Counted from the first letter of the stretch, positions 1 through 7,847 are shown. The stretch is DNA of 64,000 bases from Burkholderiaceae bacterium (GCA_016790575.1 JAEUOU010000021.1:1-64000), one strand, 5' to 3'. Program-made: numbers and translations. The notes: generated by a model from the letters alone, not told the origin.

Positions 1-1148
1 GTCCCCTGCTTGAGCCAGCGCTTGGCGACCTTGATGTCCCGCGGCGCATTGACCGAGATCACGCTGTGCAATCGCTCGCCCGAGAACTGGAACACGGAGA
101 ACTGGCCCGACTCCACTGATCCGCGCTGAATGCCTTCCACATCGTTCAGCGGTATCCCCAGCACCTGTATGTTCAGGTTGTACTGATCGGACCAGAACCA
201 GGGTATCTCGTCATAGGCCACGTCTTCTCCGGCCAGTGCCTTGCCTACGGCGATCGCCTGATTCTGGGCGTTGGCCCACGATTCGAGGCGCAAGCGGCCG
301 CCTGCCCAGGTGCTGGGCTGGTTGGCCACATCGCCCACCGCATAGATGTCGGGGTCGGACGTTCTTCCTGCCTGGTCGACGACAATGCCGTCCCGGACCT
401 CCAGCCCGCAGGTCTCGGCCAGGCCGGTATCGAGCAGCAGCCCGATCCCGACCACGACCGCGTCGAACTCCTGCGCCCCGCCGGGCAGTTGCACGGCCAG
501 AGTGCGCTGACGCCCGGCAGTGATCGACGAGACCGTTGTCGACAAGCGGACCTCGACACCCTCTTGCTGGTGCTTCTCAAGCAAAAACTCTGAAAACCGG
601 GGCGGCAGCGACCGCGCACACAGGCGGGAGCCCGCCTCCAGCAGCATGACATCGACCTGCTTCGCCCTCGCCGTCGCCGCGACCTCCAGCCCGATCCATC
701 CACCCCCAATGACCAGCAAGCGTTTGCCAGGCACCAACTGCCTGGCGATGGCCATGGAGTCCTCGATCGTTCGCAAGACATGGACATGGGGCAGGTCCGC
801 GCCAGGACACGACAACGGCCGGGGACGCCCGCCGGTGGCCAGCACGAGCTTGCCGTAGGGGACCACCGAGCCATCCGCGCACCGGACCTGGTGGCGGGAG
901 CGGTCGATGTCGACCACCTCGACACCCGGCCGGAAATCGACTCCCAAGGCATCGCACTGTTGCGGGTCAAGCAGCACCGGCGGATGCGCCTCCGTCCCGC
1001 TGAGCACCCCCTTGGACAGGGGAGGACGCTCGTACGGCGCGTGCAACTCCCGGCCCAGCAGCGTGATCCCTCCCTTGTGCCCCCCCTGCCGCAGCGACCG
1101 GGCGACCCAAGCGCCGGCCTGGCCGGCTCCTACGATGACAACATCCAT
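1..1148 (-). CDS. FAD-dependent ferredoxin reductase, partial (runs off left edge)
   Basis: Reads leftward from an ATG at 1148 and is still open at base 1, giving 382 visible codons. It resembles the reductase of ring-hydroxylating oxygenase or P450 systems (BphA4/ThcD type), which passes electrons from NAD(P)H through FAD to a small ferredoxin. Visible motifs: FAD-binding VIVGAGQAG (residues 4-12), family motif PYERPPLSK (38-46), second dinucleotide fold VIGGGWIGLE (146-155) and FAD-contact DIYAVGDVA (267-275). Full-length relatives have about 400 residues, so only a short C-terminal piece is missing. The gene directly upstream on the same strand is a Rieske ferredoxin remnant, its natural partner. 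The oxygenase it serves is not in the window. Confidence 0.88.
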   Translation of the reverse strand, partial: MDVVIVGAGQAGAWVARSLRQGGHKGGITLLGRELHAPYERPPLSKGVLSGTEAHPPVLLDPQQCDALGVDFRPGVEVVDIDRSRHQVRCADGSVVPYGKLVLATGGRPRPLSCPGADLPHVHVLRTIEDSMAIARQLVPGKRLLVIGGGWIGLEVAATARAKQVDVMLLEAGSRLCARSLPPRFSEFLLEKHQQEGVEVRLSTTVSSITAGRQRTLAVQLPGGAQEFDAVVVGIGLLLDTGLAETCGLEVRDGIVVDQAGRTSDPDIYAVGDVANQPSTWAGGRLRLESWANAQNQAIAVGKALAGEDVAYDEIPWFWSDQYNLNIQVLGIPLNDVEGIQRGSVESGQFSVFQFSGERLHSVISVNAPRDIKVAKRWLKQG

Positions 1149-1169
1149 CTCTGTTTCCCGATCAGATGT

Positions 1170-1334
1170 TCAGCGGACGGGCCGCAGGTAGATGACCCCC
1201 TGCTCGACCTTGACCGGGTAGCAATGCAGCGGCTCGGTGCAAGGGGCGTCCACCGCGCGGCCGCTTCTGATGTCGAAGGTGCCCTCGTGCTCGCAGTCGA
1301 TATCGATGCGGCGGGGCTGGACGCGTTGCCCCAT
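1170..1334 (-). pseudogene. Rieske [2Fe-2S] ferredoxin, C-terminal remnant
   Basis: A 54-codon minus-strand frame ends 21 bases before the ferredoxin reductase start. Its translation looks like the second half of a Rieske ferredoxin: a Cys/His segment DCEHEGTFDIRSG, then APCTEPLHCYPV and a final VIYLRP strand. The first cluster-binding motif (CxH) is absent, because the frame meets a stop at 1335-1337. The remaining motif reads C-E-H rather than the usual C-x2-H, one residue short. It therefore cannot hold a complete cluster. Position beside the reductase supports the call. The opposite strand of the same DNA is the start of an SDR reading frame, so a rearrangement joint probably lies near 1320-1345. 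Confidence 0.6.
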
Positions 1335-1988
1335 TCATCGACGCTGTGCTGCCTGCAGCAGGACGTCACGCACGAAGACGCGGGCGCCCGAATAGCTGAA
1401 CGCTGCCTCGCTGAATTCGGGGGGATTGGCGTCCTCGTCAATACGGCGGGCCGCGGCAGCAGTCCGGCTTTCCACGAAACCAGCGATGCGGATTTCGAGC
1501 GCTGGCTCGACGTGAACCTGCGGTCCACCTTCCGGGTGACGCGCGCCTGCCTGGCCCATCTGCTCGACAGCAAGGGGGTGGTTCTCAATATCGCTTCGAC
1601 GATCGGCTTGCTGGGATTTCGTCGTCAGTCGGCCTATTCGGTCGCGAAGGCAGGTGTGATCGGCCTGACACGCAATCTCGCGGCCGACTACGGGCACCGG
1701 GGCTTGCGCGTGAATGCCATCGCACCCGGCATCATCGAGACGCCGGTGACCGTCGAGCGATTGAAGATGCCTCGCTTCTTCGCGAGCATCGTGGCGACGT
1801 CACCGTTGGAGCGAGCGGGTCTGCCGGAAGAAGTGGCCGGTGCCGCCGCGTTCCTGTGCTCGGATGACGCGAGCTATGTCACCGGCCAGGTGCTCGCGGT
1901 CGATGGCGGGCAATCGACGAGCGTCTATCTGAGCGACGCGGTCGTCGACGGCTGGGAAGCAGGGCGGTCACGCCCGGCACCCGACTGA
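1224..1988 (+). CDS. SDR family oxidoreductase with degenerate or missing N-terminus
   Basis: From about base 1345 onward this is a clear short-chain dehydrogenase/reductase: DVT after strand 3, VLVNTAG, the active-site Ser region VLNIAST, the catalytic YSVAK and a C-terminal YVTGQVLAVDGG. The cofactor-binding TGxxxGIG motif is not recognisable. The in-frame sequence upstream (from the ATG at 1224) only loosely resembles one, and its opposite strand encodes the Rieske remnant. Either the gene lost its first 40-60 codons in a rearrangement and is a pseudogene, or the N-terminus is very divergent. The start is nominal. Substrate unknown. Confidence 0.55.
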   Translation: MQRLGARGVHRAAASDVEGALVLAVDIDAAGLDALPHSSTLCCLQQDVTHEDAGARIAERCLAEFGGIGVLVNTAGRGSSPAFHETSDADFERWLDVNLRSTFRVTRACLAHLLDSKGVVLNIASTIGLLGFRRQSAYSVAKAGVIGLTRNLAADYGHRGLRVNAIAPGIIETPVTVERLKMPRFFASIVATSPLERAGLPEEVAGAAAFLCSDDASYVTGQVLAVDGGQSTSVYLSDAVVDGWEAGRSRPAPD

Positions 1989-2067
1989 ATGTGGCACCTC
2001 GAACATTTCCCCGGCCTTGAACCGAAATTCCCGCCTTTCTTGCAACCATCCATTCTGGAGACACATG

Positions 2068-3084
2068 ATGAAAAAGCCGAAAATCCAACAAACCGTTCTG
2101 GTCGACCAACGTCGCCGCCAACTGCTGCTGACGGCTTCTGCCGCCGCTATGGGAGCAGCTGCGTTCCCAGCGTTCGCACAGCAAGGCTATCCGAACAAGG
2201 TGATCCGCTGGATCGTGCCCTATACGGCGGGTGGGGCAACTGATCTGGTGGCACGACTGGCAGGCGAGGCGCTGGGAAATGCTCTGGGGCAGCGCGTGAT
2301 CATCGATAACAAGCCAGGGGCGGCGTCGACGCTGGGCATCGGCCAGATGGCGGTTTCCGCGCCCGATGGCTATACCTTGGCGACTGCCGACAATGCCGCC
2401 TTGTTCAACAACTGGCATCTGTTCGGCAAACTGCCCTATGGTCCCGACAGCTTTGAATATGTAGCGCCGCTGATGCAGGCCCCCTTAGTGTTGGCGCTCG
2501 CTCCGAATGTGCCTGCAGCGACGTTCCAGGAATGGGTGACGTGGGCCAAGCAGAACACCGGCAAAGTGAACTATGGAACCCCTGGTATTGGGTCGCCTCA
2601 CCATCTGGCTATGGCCCTGCTCAATGACCGTCTGACGTTGGGACTGCAGCACGTTCCGTACAAGGGGGATTCAGCAGCCGTTGCCGATGTCGTCTCCGGT
2701 GTGCTGTCTTGCATGCTGATGGGTGTTGCAACGGCTCGGCAGTATGTGAAGGAAGGGAGGCTGCGCCTCATCGCCATCAATTGGCCTCACCGGCTTGAGA
2801 GCCTGCCGGATGTTCCGACGCTCGCGGAGGTGGGCGTCAAGAATTTCGAAATTAGCGCCGAGCAGGCAGTTCTGGCACCTGCAGGTACGCCCAAGGAAAT
2901 TGTTGGTCGACTGAACCGGGAAATCATTGCGGCCATGAACTCCCCGGCGCTCAAGGAGCGCCTGGAAGTCCTGGGGATATTCCCCCCTGTCACCCGCACC
3001 CCGGAAGAACTGAGGGCATACGTCAGGCGGCAAGCGGCCATTGCGGGCGAAGTAATCAAGCGAAACGGAATTACCTTGAACTGA
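2068..3084 (+). CDS. Bug-family tripartite tricarboxylate transporter substrate-binding protein (TctC-like)
   Basis: Periplasmic solute receptor of the Bug/TctC family, very abundant in Burkholderiales, which binds small carboxylates. The N-terminus carries a twin-arginine-like signal (RRRQLLLTASAAAMG) ending near AFAQQ. The mature start YPNKVIRWIVPYTAGG is the family signature, followed by TDLVAR and the central GTPGIGSPHHLA segment. Two adjacent ATGs (2065, 2068) are possible; the second sits 7 bases after GGAG. No TctA/TctB membrane subunits are nearby, as is usual for orphan Bug genes. The ligand cannot be predicted. A strong terminator lies downstream at 3260-3288. Confidence 0.92.
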   Translation: MKKPKIQQTVLVDQRRRQLLLTASAAAMGAAAFPAFAQQGYPNKVIRWIVPYTAGGATDLVARLAGEALGNALGQRVIIDNKPGAASTLGIGQMAVSAPDGYTLATADNAALFNNWHLFGKLPYGPDSFEYVAPLMQAPLVLALAPNVPAATFQEWVTWAKQNTGKVNYGTPGIGSPHHLAMALLNDRLTLGLQHVPYKGDSAAVADVVSGVLSCMLMGVATARQYVKEGRLRLIAINWPHRLESLPDVPTLAEVGVKNFEISAEQAVLAPAGTPKEIVGRLNREIIAAMNSPALKERLEVLGIFPPVTRTPEELRAYVRRQAAIAGEVIKRNGITLN

Positions 3085-3259
3085 GCGGCACGGTGTCACG
3101 GCTGTGAGCCACACATGTGGAGCGCGCAGATTGGGTTCGTCCGCAGGAGAGGTCACGGCAGGATCCTTTGCGCGCCATATTCACTCTCTAGCGCTACCAA
3201 GCATGATTGAGCGTGAATAGAAAGTTGGTCGGTGGTCAGTCGCCCACCACCACCTATTT

Positions 3260-3288
3260 AAGCCCAACCCCTCTCGGTTGGGCTTTTT
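3260..3288 (+). terminator. Rho-independent terminator
   Basis: A perfect ten-base stem (AAGCCCAACC pairing with GGTTGGGCTT) with a six-base loop runs into a T tract. It ends the Bug receptor transcript and lies between two convergent genes. The rest of the 3085-3340 gap shows nothing I can assign. Confidence 0.85.
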
Positions 3289-3340
3289 CGTTGTTCGGCC
3301 CGCCGCTGCCGTGGCCCGGGGCGTTCGCGTCGCAGCGGCC

Positions 3341-4384
3341 TCATCCGCAATCGAGAGGGGGCTCCTGCATCGCCTCGATTTGCTCCTGCAGCAGATGCAC
3401 CTGGCCACGCCAGTAGTCCGATGAGCCAAACCACGGAAAATGGATCGGGAAGGTCGGATCTTCCCAGCGCCGGGCCAGCCAGGCGCTGTAGTGGATGATG
3501 CGCAGCGTTCGCAGCGGTTCGATCAAAGCGATTTCCCGTCGGTTGAACGGTCGAAATTGCTCATAACCTTCCAGCAGGATCGACAGCTGGATGGTTCGTT
3601 GCTGGCGGTCGCCCGACAGCAACATCCACAGATCCTGGATTGCCGGGCCCATGCGGGCATCATCCAGATCGACAAAGTGCGGGCCGCCGCCGGGCCGATC
3701 GTGTGGGGTCCAAAGGATGTTTCCCGGGTGGCAGTCGCCGTGCAGCCGAATTTCGGACTCGAAACGACTCGTACCCAGCATGGAAACGTTGCTTTTTGCT
3801 ATCAACGCGATAGCTTCTTCGCAGGCTGTGGTCCAGGATGCTCTGACATCGGCGGGAACCAGCTCATGGCCCAGAAGCCAGTTGCGCGGCTCAATGGCAA
3901 ATTCGGCGATGTTCAGGGTCGGGCGTGCAGAAAACGGCTCGCGGGCGCCAACTTCATGAATACGGGCGAGAAAGCGCCCGATCCACTCCAGAACGTCGTA
4001 ATCATCCAGCTCCGGTTGTCGGCCGCCTCGCCACGGACTGACGCTGAACCAGAAACCGTTCCACCAGTGCAAGGTGCTTTCACCCAGGGTCAAGGGCGCA
4101 ACAACTGGAACCTCGGCGCCAGCCAGTTCACCAGCGAAGGCGTGCTCCTCGCGAATCGCGGCCTCGCTCCAGCGTCCGGGGCGGTAAAACTTGGCCACGA
4201 CGACCGAATGACCTGCATGCGGTGTCTCCAGTGGCACCTGGTAGACACGGTTCTCATAGGAGCCCAGAGCGGTCAGGCGGCCGTCACCCAGCAGGCCAAC
4301 GCTGGCCAAGGCATCAAGCACCACATCGGGGGTCAGGGCCTGGTAGGGGTGGGGGCTGCGGTCCGGGTCATGCGCTCTGTTCAT
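3341..4384 (-). CDS. srkA: SrkA/RdoA (YihE) stress-response Ser/Thr protein kinase
   Basis: Aminoglycoside-phosphotransferase-fold protein kinase of 347 residues, close to the usual 330. SrkA counters programmed death caused by oxidative and envelope stress in enterics. Visible: N-terminal LGSYENRVYQV (40-50) nucleotide-binding region, catalytic loop LHGDCHPGN (214-222) and metal-binding FVDLDDA (237-243). The ATG at 4384 is preferred; an upstream in-frame ATG would add a Pro/Gly-rich stretch unlike the family. Residues about 192-205, just before the catalytic loop, are encoded by a copy of the dispersed repeat in frame, probably an inserted surface loop. Divergent from the K+ channel gene, and downstream genes on its other flank are convergent. 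Confidence 0.92.
   Translation of the reverse strand: MNRAHDPDRSPHPYQALTPDVVLDALASVGLLGDGRLTALGSYENRVYQVPLETPHAGHSVVVAKFYRPGRWSEAAIREEHAFAGELAGAEVPVVAPLTLGESTLHWWNGFWFSVSPWRGGRQPELDDYDVLEWIGRFLARIHEVGAREPFSARPTLNIAEFAIEPRNWLLGHELVPADVRASWTTACEEAIALIAKSNVSMLGTSRFESEIRLHGDCHPGNILWTPHDRPGGGPHFVDLDDARMGPAIQDLWMLLSGDRQQRTIQLSILLEGYEQFRPFNRREIALIEPLRTLRIIHYSAWLARRWEDPTFPIHFPWFGSSDYWRGQVHLLQEQIEAMQEPPLDCG
3771..3812 (-). repeat. Dispersed repeat, copy 1, embedded in srkA coding sequence
   Basis: Read on the minus strand, GATAGCAA is followed 13 bases later by CATGCTGGGT, exactly the spacing and sequence of the copy at 58499. It is translated in the srkA frame as part of IAKSNVSMLGTS. Confidence 0.7.
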
Positions 4385-4494
4385 CGCCAGATTGTCGCCC
4401 GGCGTCGCAGGCGGACAGCCGCCATGCGACAGAGCGGGCGCCATTGCGCGCCGTCAAGCGGGACCGAAAGGCGGCGGGCGCACAATCGGAGGTT

Positions 4495-4935
4495 ATGGAA
4501 AGCAAGAAAACCGCGAGTCGGCGGCGTCGGCATCTGGTGCGCCAGGGCCTTTTCTATTCGGTCGCGCTGGCGCTGGGGATACTCGCGCTCGGGGGGATCG
4601 GTTTCTGGTTGCTTGATCCCCGCGTGCATACGGTCCAAGACGGTCTCTGGCTGGCTTTCACCACAGCGGCTACCGTCGGCTACGGGGATATCGTGCCGTC
4701 TACGCCGGTTTCGCGGGCGTTTTCCGTTGTGGTGGTGCTGTTGGGGCTGGCCGTCCTGTCTCTGGTTACGGCTTCGCTGGCCGCCATTCTTGTCGAACAG
4801 GAAGTCGAGGCGGAAGATCGCCAGATCGAAAAAGATCTGATGCGGGAACTGCAGACCCTGCGGCAGGAAGTGCGGGTATTGCACCAGGATGTGCAGCGTC
4901 TGCGGGCCGGCGACCGCGGGTGCGACGCCGGCTGA
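4495..4935 (+). CDS. Small two-TM potassium channel protein
   Basis: A 146-residue inner-membrane ion channel of the KcsA-like two-helix type. TM1 is about residues 17-39, the pore helix is followed by the selectivity filter TVGYGD near residue 60, and TM2 is about 75-100. The last 45 residues form a charged heptad-like helix, probably a tetramerising coiled coil. The ATG at 4495 follows a good ribosome site (CGGAGG, 4487-4492) and gives the right length. Divergent from srkA with 110 bases between starts. No RCK/TrkA-N domain is present, so gating is unknown. Confidence 0.9.
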   Translation: MESKKTASRRRRHLVRQGLFYSVALALGILALGGIGFWLLDPRVHTVQDGLWLAFTTAATVGYGDIVPSTPVSRAFSVVVVLLGLAVLSLVTASLAAILVEQEVEAEDRQIEKDLMRELQTLRQEVRVLHQDVQRLRAGDRGCDAG

Positions 4936-4944
4936 GACGATGGT

Positions 4945-5364
4945 TTACGCCAGGGTCAGATCGACCGTGATGTTGCCCCGCGTGGCGTTGGAGTAAGGGC
5001 AGACGCGGTGGGCTGCATCGACCAGTGCCTGCGCCTGCTCGCGGGGCATGCCGGGCAGATAAACGGTCATCCGCACAGCAATGCCATAGGCGCCCGGCGT
5101 CGGGCCCAGATCCACTTCCGCATCAATCGCCACGTCTGCGGGGATGGTCAGTTTCATCGCGCCGCCCACGGCACGCAGCGCGCCGATGAAACAGGCTGAA
5201 TAACCTGCGGCAAACAGTTGCTCCGGGTTGGTTCCGGTGCCTGCGGTGCCGGGGGGGGACAGGCGAATGTCCAGGCGTCCGTCGTCGGTGCGGGAGGCGC
5301 CGTCGCGGCCTCCGGTGGTTCGTGCGCGGGCGGTGTACAGAACTTTTTCGAGTGCGGTGGGCAT
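4945..5364 (-). CDS. ohr: Organic hydroperoxide resistance protein Ohr
   Basis: Cys-based peroxidase of the OsmC/Ohr family, 139 residues, reducing organic and fatty-acid hydroperoxides in the cytoplasm. The two reactive cysteines are in GYSACFIGAL (about 55-64) and VCPYSNATRGN (about 120-130). An AAAGGA ribosome site precedes the ATG at 5364. It lies 37 bases downstream of ohrR on the same strand. No operator-like palindrome is visible in that gap, so the two genes are probably co-transcribed from the promoter before ohrR. Confidence 0.95.
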   Translation of the reverse strand: MPTALEKVLYTARARTTGGRDGASRTDDGRLDIRLSPPGTAGTGTNPEQLFAAGYSACFIGALRAVGGAMKLTIPADVAIDAEVDLGPTPGAYGIAVRMTVYLPGMPREQAQALVDAAHRVCPYSNATRGNITVDLTLA

Positions 5365-5401
5365 GGATGTCCTTTCAGGGCAGGGGCGGGATAGGCCTTT
5401 A

Positions 5402-5902
5402 TCAGGCGAGGGATTCGTCCGCCGGCAAGGCGGACGGGCTGGTGTGGGACAGGTTCAGTCGGTCACGCAGTCCGCGCAACTCGCGCGTCAACGTCACCAG
5501 CTCCGGTGGGCTGCAACCGGTTGCCTGCATCAGGCAGGCGGGAATGGCCTGCGCGCGAAGCCGCAGTTGCGCGCCGGCGTCGGTCAGGAAAACCAGCACG
5601 CTGCGCTCATCGAGCGTGCTGCGCTGGCGCCGCACCGAACCGTGGGCTTCAAGGCGTTTGAGCAACGGTGTCACGGTGCCCGAATCAAGACCAAGACGCT
5701 CCCCGAGCGCAGAGACCCCAATGCCGTCCTGTTCCCACAAGACCAGCAGGGCCAGGTACTGCGGATAGGTCAAACCCAAAGCATCGAGCAAGGGCTTGTA
5801 GAGGCGGGTCATTGCCAGTGATGCGGAATACAGCGCAAAACACAGCTGATGATCGAGCAGCAGCGGGTTGTGCGGGACGGCCGGTGACGGAGTCATGGCC
5901 AT
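5402..5902 (-). CDS. ohrR: OhrR, MarR-family organic peroxide sensor/repressor
   Basis: MarR-family repressor of about 166 residues. The redox cysteine lies in LLLDHQLCFALYSAS (Cys about residue 22), as in single-Cys or two-Cys OhrR proteins; peroxide oxidation of this Cys releases DNA. A winged helix covers about 50-115 (LGERLGLDSGTVTPLLKRLE and the DERSVLVFLTDAG wing). Start is ATG 5902 or ATG 5896. A 22-base perfect palindrome overlaps its promoter just upstream, which is consistent with autorepression. Next to ohr, the classical target. Confidence 0.93.
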   Translation of the reverse strand: MAMTPSPAVPHNPLLLDHQLCFALYSASLAMTRLYKPLLDALGLTYPQYLALLVLWEQDGIGVSALGERLGLDSGTVTPLLKRLEAHGSVRRQRSTLDERSVLVFLTDAGAQLRLRAQAIPACLMQATGCSPPELVTLTRELRGLRDRLNLSHTSPSALPADESLA

Positions 5903-5903
5903 A

Positions 5904-5932
5904 AATATATCGCGCCATTGAATTGCATGCAA
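5904..5932 (-). promoter_or_regulatory. Predicted sigma-70 promoter of ohrR-ohr
   Basis: Minus strand: TTGCAT (5932-5927), exactly 17 bases, then TATATT (5909-5904). The start of transcription would fall near 5897, at or just before the ATG at 5896. The ohrR message may therefore be leaderless. Confidence 0.6.
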
Positions 5933-5938
5933 TTCAAT
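5917..5938. promoter_or_regulatory. OhrR operator (22-bp perfect palindrome)
   Basis: Half-site ATTGAATTGCA followed by its exact complement. AT-rich palindromes containing CAATT/AATTG are typical OhrR boxes. It covers the predicted -35 element of ohrR. Confidence 0.8.
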
Positions 5939-5975
5939 TGGACAATACCATTCCACCAGCGAGGGTACCGGCGGT

Positions 5976-6806
5976 TCAGCGTCCGGTGAAGCGTGGCGGG
6001 CGCTTGTCCCGGAAGGCAGATACGCCCTCAGCGGCGTCTTCGCTGGCGGCGAGCGACTGCTGGGTCGTCAGAAACTCGCGCACGGCGGCCGCAGCGCCGT
6101 CTTCGGCGGCTCTGATGGCGTTGAGGCGTGTGGCAATCACGGCGCGGGGCGCCTGTTCGGCAATGCGATTTGCCAGGCGAATGGCCTCTTCAAGCTCTTG
6201 CCCGGCCGGAACCACGGTCTGGACAAAATTCAGCCGCAAAGCCTCTGCGGCGGTGAACTCGTCGCCGGTCAACAAATGCAGCAGGGCATTGCCCAAGCCG
6301 GCCCGCTCGGCCATCCGCACGGTCGCGCCACCGGTGGCCATGATGCCGCGACGTACTTCCAGTTGCGAAAAACGGCAGTCATCGGCTGCCACGACCAGGT
6401 CAGCGGCCAGCATCAGCTCGATCCCCAGGGTGAAGGTGATGCCTTTCACCGCAACCACCATCGGTTTGGTCCTGCGCCGGTAACCCTCCATGCCCAGGTC
6501 CAGGGGGTCCACCAGTCCGACCGGGACCGCCTTCGCACCTGCGCGCATCAGCGGTGCGAAGGCTGGCAGGTCCAGCCCGGCGGTGAAATGCCCGCCCATG
6601 GCGTGCAGCACACCGACGCGCAAGCTGTCGTCATCGTCCAGGCGGGTATAGGCCTGTGCCAGGCCCTCCAGCATCGCCGGGGTAAAACCGTTGCGTTTGT
6701 CGGGGCGGTTGATCCCTATCAGCAGGAGACTGCCGCGCACGGTGCAGTCGATACGACCGTCGATCGCCTGCGGCACGGCATCGGAAGGAGCAAATCCGGA
6801 GTTCAT
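5976..6806 (-). CDS. Enoyl-CoA hydratase/isomerase (crotonase) family protein
   Basis: A 276-residue crotonase-fold protein acting on acyl-CoA thioesters. Oxyanion-hole segments are GHFTAGLDL (about 76-84) and KGITFTLGIELMLAADLV (about 115-132). One catalytic Glu is kept in FSQLEVRRG. The usual GAGGT loop reads ATGGAT, so the exact reaction (hydratase, isomerase or other) is open. ATG 6806 was chosen over an upstream ATG because the extra residues are basic and unlike the family. It lies 91 bases downstream of the 3-hydroxybutyryl-CoA dehydrogenase gene on the same strand, the next step of beta-oxidation. Confidence 0.88.
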   Translation of the reverse strand: MNSGFAPSDAVPQAIDGRIDCTVRGSLLLIGINRPDKRNGFTPAMLEGLAQAYTRLDDDDSLRVGVLHAMGGHFTAGLDLPAFAPLMRAGAKAVPVGLVDPLDLGMEGYRRRTKPMVVAVKGITFTLGIELMLAADLVVAADDCRFSQLEVRRGIMATGGATVRMAERAGLGNALLHLLTGDEFTAAEALRLNFVQTVVPAGQELEEAIRLANRIAEQAPRAVIATRLNAIRAAEDGAAAAVREFLTTQQSLAASEDAAEGVSAFRDKRPPRFTGR

Positions 6807-6897
6807 GCGTCCATCGTAGCGCCGGGCAGCCACGCGCCGACATCACCCCGGCGACAGGCGCCGCCGCCCGCCACCGGAAGCCCTGTCCCCGAAACGA

Positions 6898-7746
6898 TCA
6901 ATACTGGTACACGCCCCGACCGGTCTTGCGGCCCAAGCGACCTGCCGCGACCATCTCGCGCAGCAACGGGCACGGGCGGTACTTGCTGTCACCGAATTCG
7001 GCCAGGTACACTTCCATCACCGCCAGGCACACGTCCAGACCGACCATGTCCGCCAGTGCCAGGGGACCGATCGGTTGGTTGCAGCCCAACTTCATGCCGG
7101 CGTCGATGTCTTCCGCGGTGGCCAGCCCTTCGGCGAGGACAAAAAACGCCTCGTTGATCATCGGCACCAGAATGCGGTTGACGACAAAACCCGGTGCGTT
7201 CTTCACCGTAACCGGCGTCTTGCCGAGTGCGCGTGACAGGGCTTGCACGGCAGCATGGGTGGCGTCGCTGGTTTGCAGCCCGCGGATGATCTCCACCAGC
7301 GCCATCAATGGCACCGGGTTGAAAAAATGCATGCCGATGAAACGGTCGGCCCGCTGGGTTGCCGCCGCCAGTTTGGTGATCGAAATCGACGAGGTGTTGG
7401 ACGCAATGATCACGTCCGGCGCCACCAGCGCATCAATCTGGCGCAATATCTTGAGCTTGAGCTCGTAATTTTCGGTCGCCGCTTCGATGACCAGCTGGGC
7501 GTCGCGCAGATCCTCATAGCGGGTGCTGCCGGTGATGAGGGCCAGCGCCGCGGCTTTGTCTGCGGCGCTGATCTTTTCTTTCTTGACCAGGCGGTCGAGG
7601 CTTGCCGATACCGTCGCCAGGCCACGGGCTACCGCCTCCTCGCTGATATCGACCATTACACAGCGGATGCCGTTGGTGGCGCAGATTTGCGCAATGCCAT
7701 TGCCCATGGTGCCGGCGCCAATGATGCCGACGGTTTGAATACTCAT
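6898..7746 (-). CDS. 3-hydroxybutyryl-CoA dehydrogenase
   Basis: Single-domain 3-hydroxyacyl-CoA dehydrogenase of 282 residues (Hbd/PaaH type) converting 3-hydroxyacyl-CoA and NAD+ to 3-ketoacyl-CoA. NAD-binding VGIIGAGTMGNGIA is at about 5-18. The catalytic His is in GMHFFNPVPLM (about 137-147) and the domain linker in NAPGFVVNRILVPMINEA. The length is standard for the short-chain enzyme rather than the multifunctional FadB. Start ATG 7746 gives the canonical MSIQTVGIIG. It is followed on the same strand by a crotonase, a likely functional pair. Confidence 0.94.
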   Translation of the reverse strand: MSIQTVGIIGAGTMGNGIAQICATNGIRCVMVDISEEAVARGLATVSASLDRLVKKEKISAADKAAALALITGSTRYEDLRDAQLVIEAATENYELKLKILRQIDALVAPDVIIASNTSSISITKLAAATQRADRFIGMHFFNPVPLMALVEIIRGLQTSDATHAAVQALSRALGKTPVTVKNAPGFVVNRILVPMINEAFFVLAEGLATAEDIDAGMKLGCNQPIGPLALADMVGLDVCLAVMEVYLAEFGDSKYRPCPLLREMVAAGRLGRKTGRGVYQY

Positions 7747-7847
7747 GAAAAACCCCAAAAACAAGAATGCCGGCTGTCCACACCGCCGGCGCGGGAAAAC
7801 CCCTATCGTAGCGAACCTTGGCGGTCAGGGACTGAACGACGGGCTTC

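Noticed and set aside
245-970. Minus-strand frames of 241 and 126 codons inside the left-edge gene
   Set aside because: They are out of frame with the ferredoxin reductase, which reads continuously from 1148 to the window edge with all expected motifs.
780-1223. Extension of the SDR frame upstream to base 780
   Set aside because: It runs antisense to the clearly real ferredoxin reductase and shows no SDR homology.
3225-3260. CCACCACCA-containing sequence before the terminator, as a possible tRNA or tmRNA 3' end
   Set aside because: No cloverleaf, T-loop consensus or acceptor stem can be drawn around it.
5903-5956. Longer ohrR start at 5956
   Set aside because: It would place the operator palindrome and promoter inside the coding region and adds residues unlike OhrR proteins.
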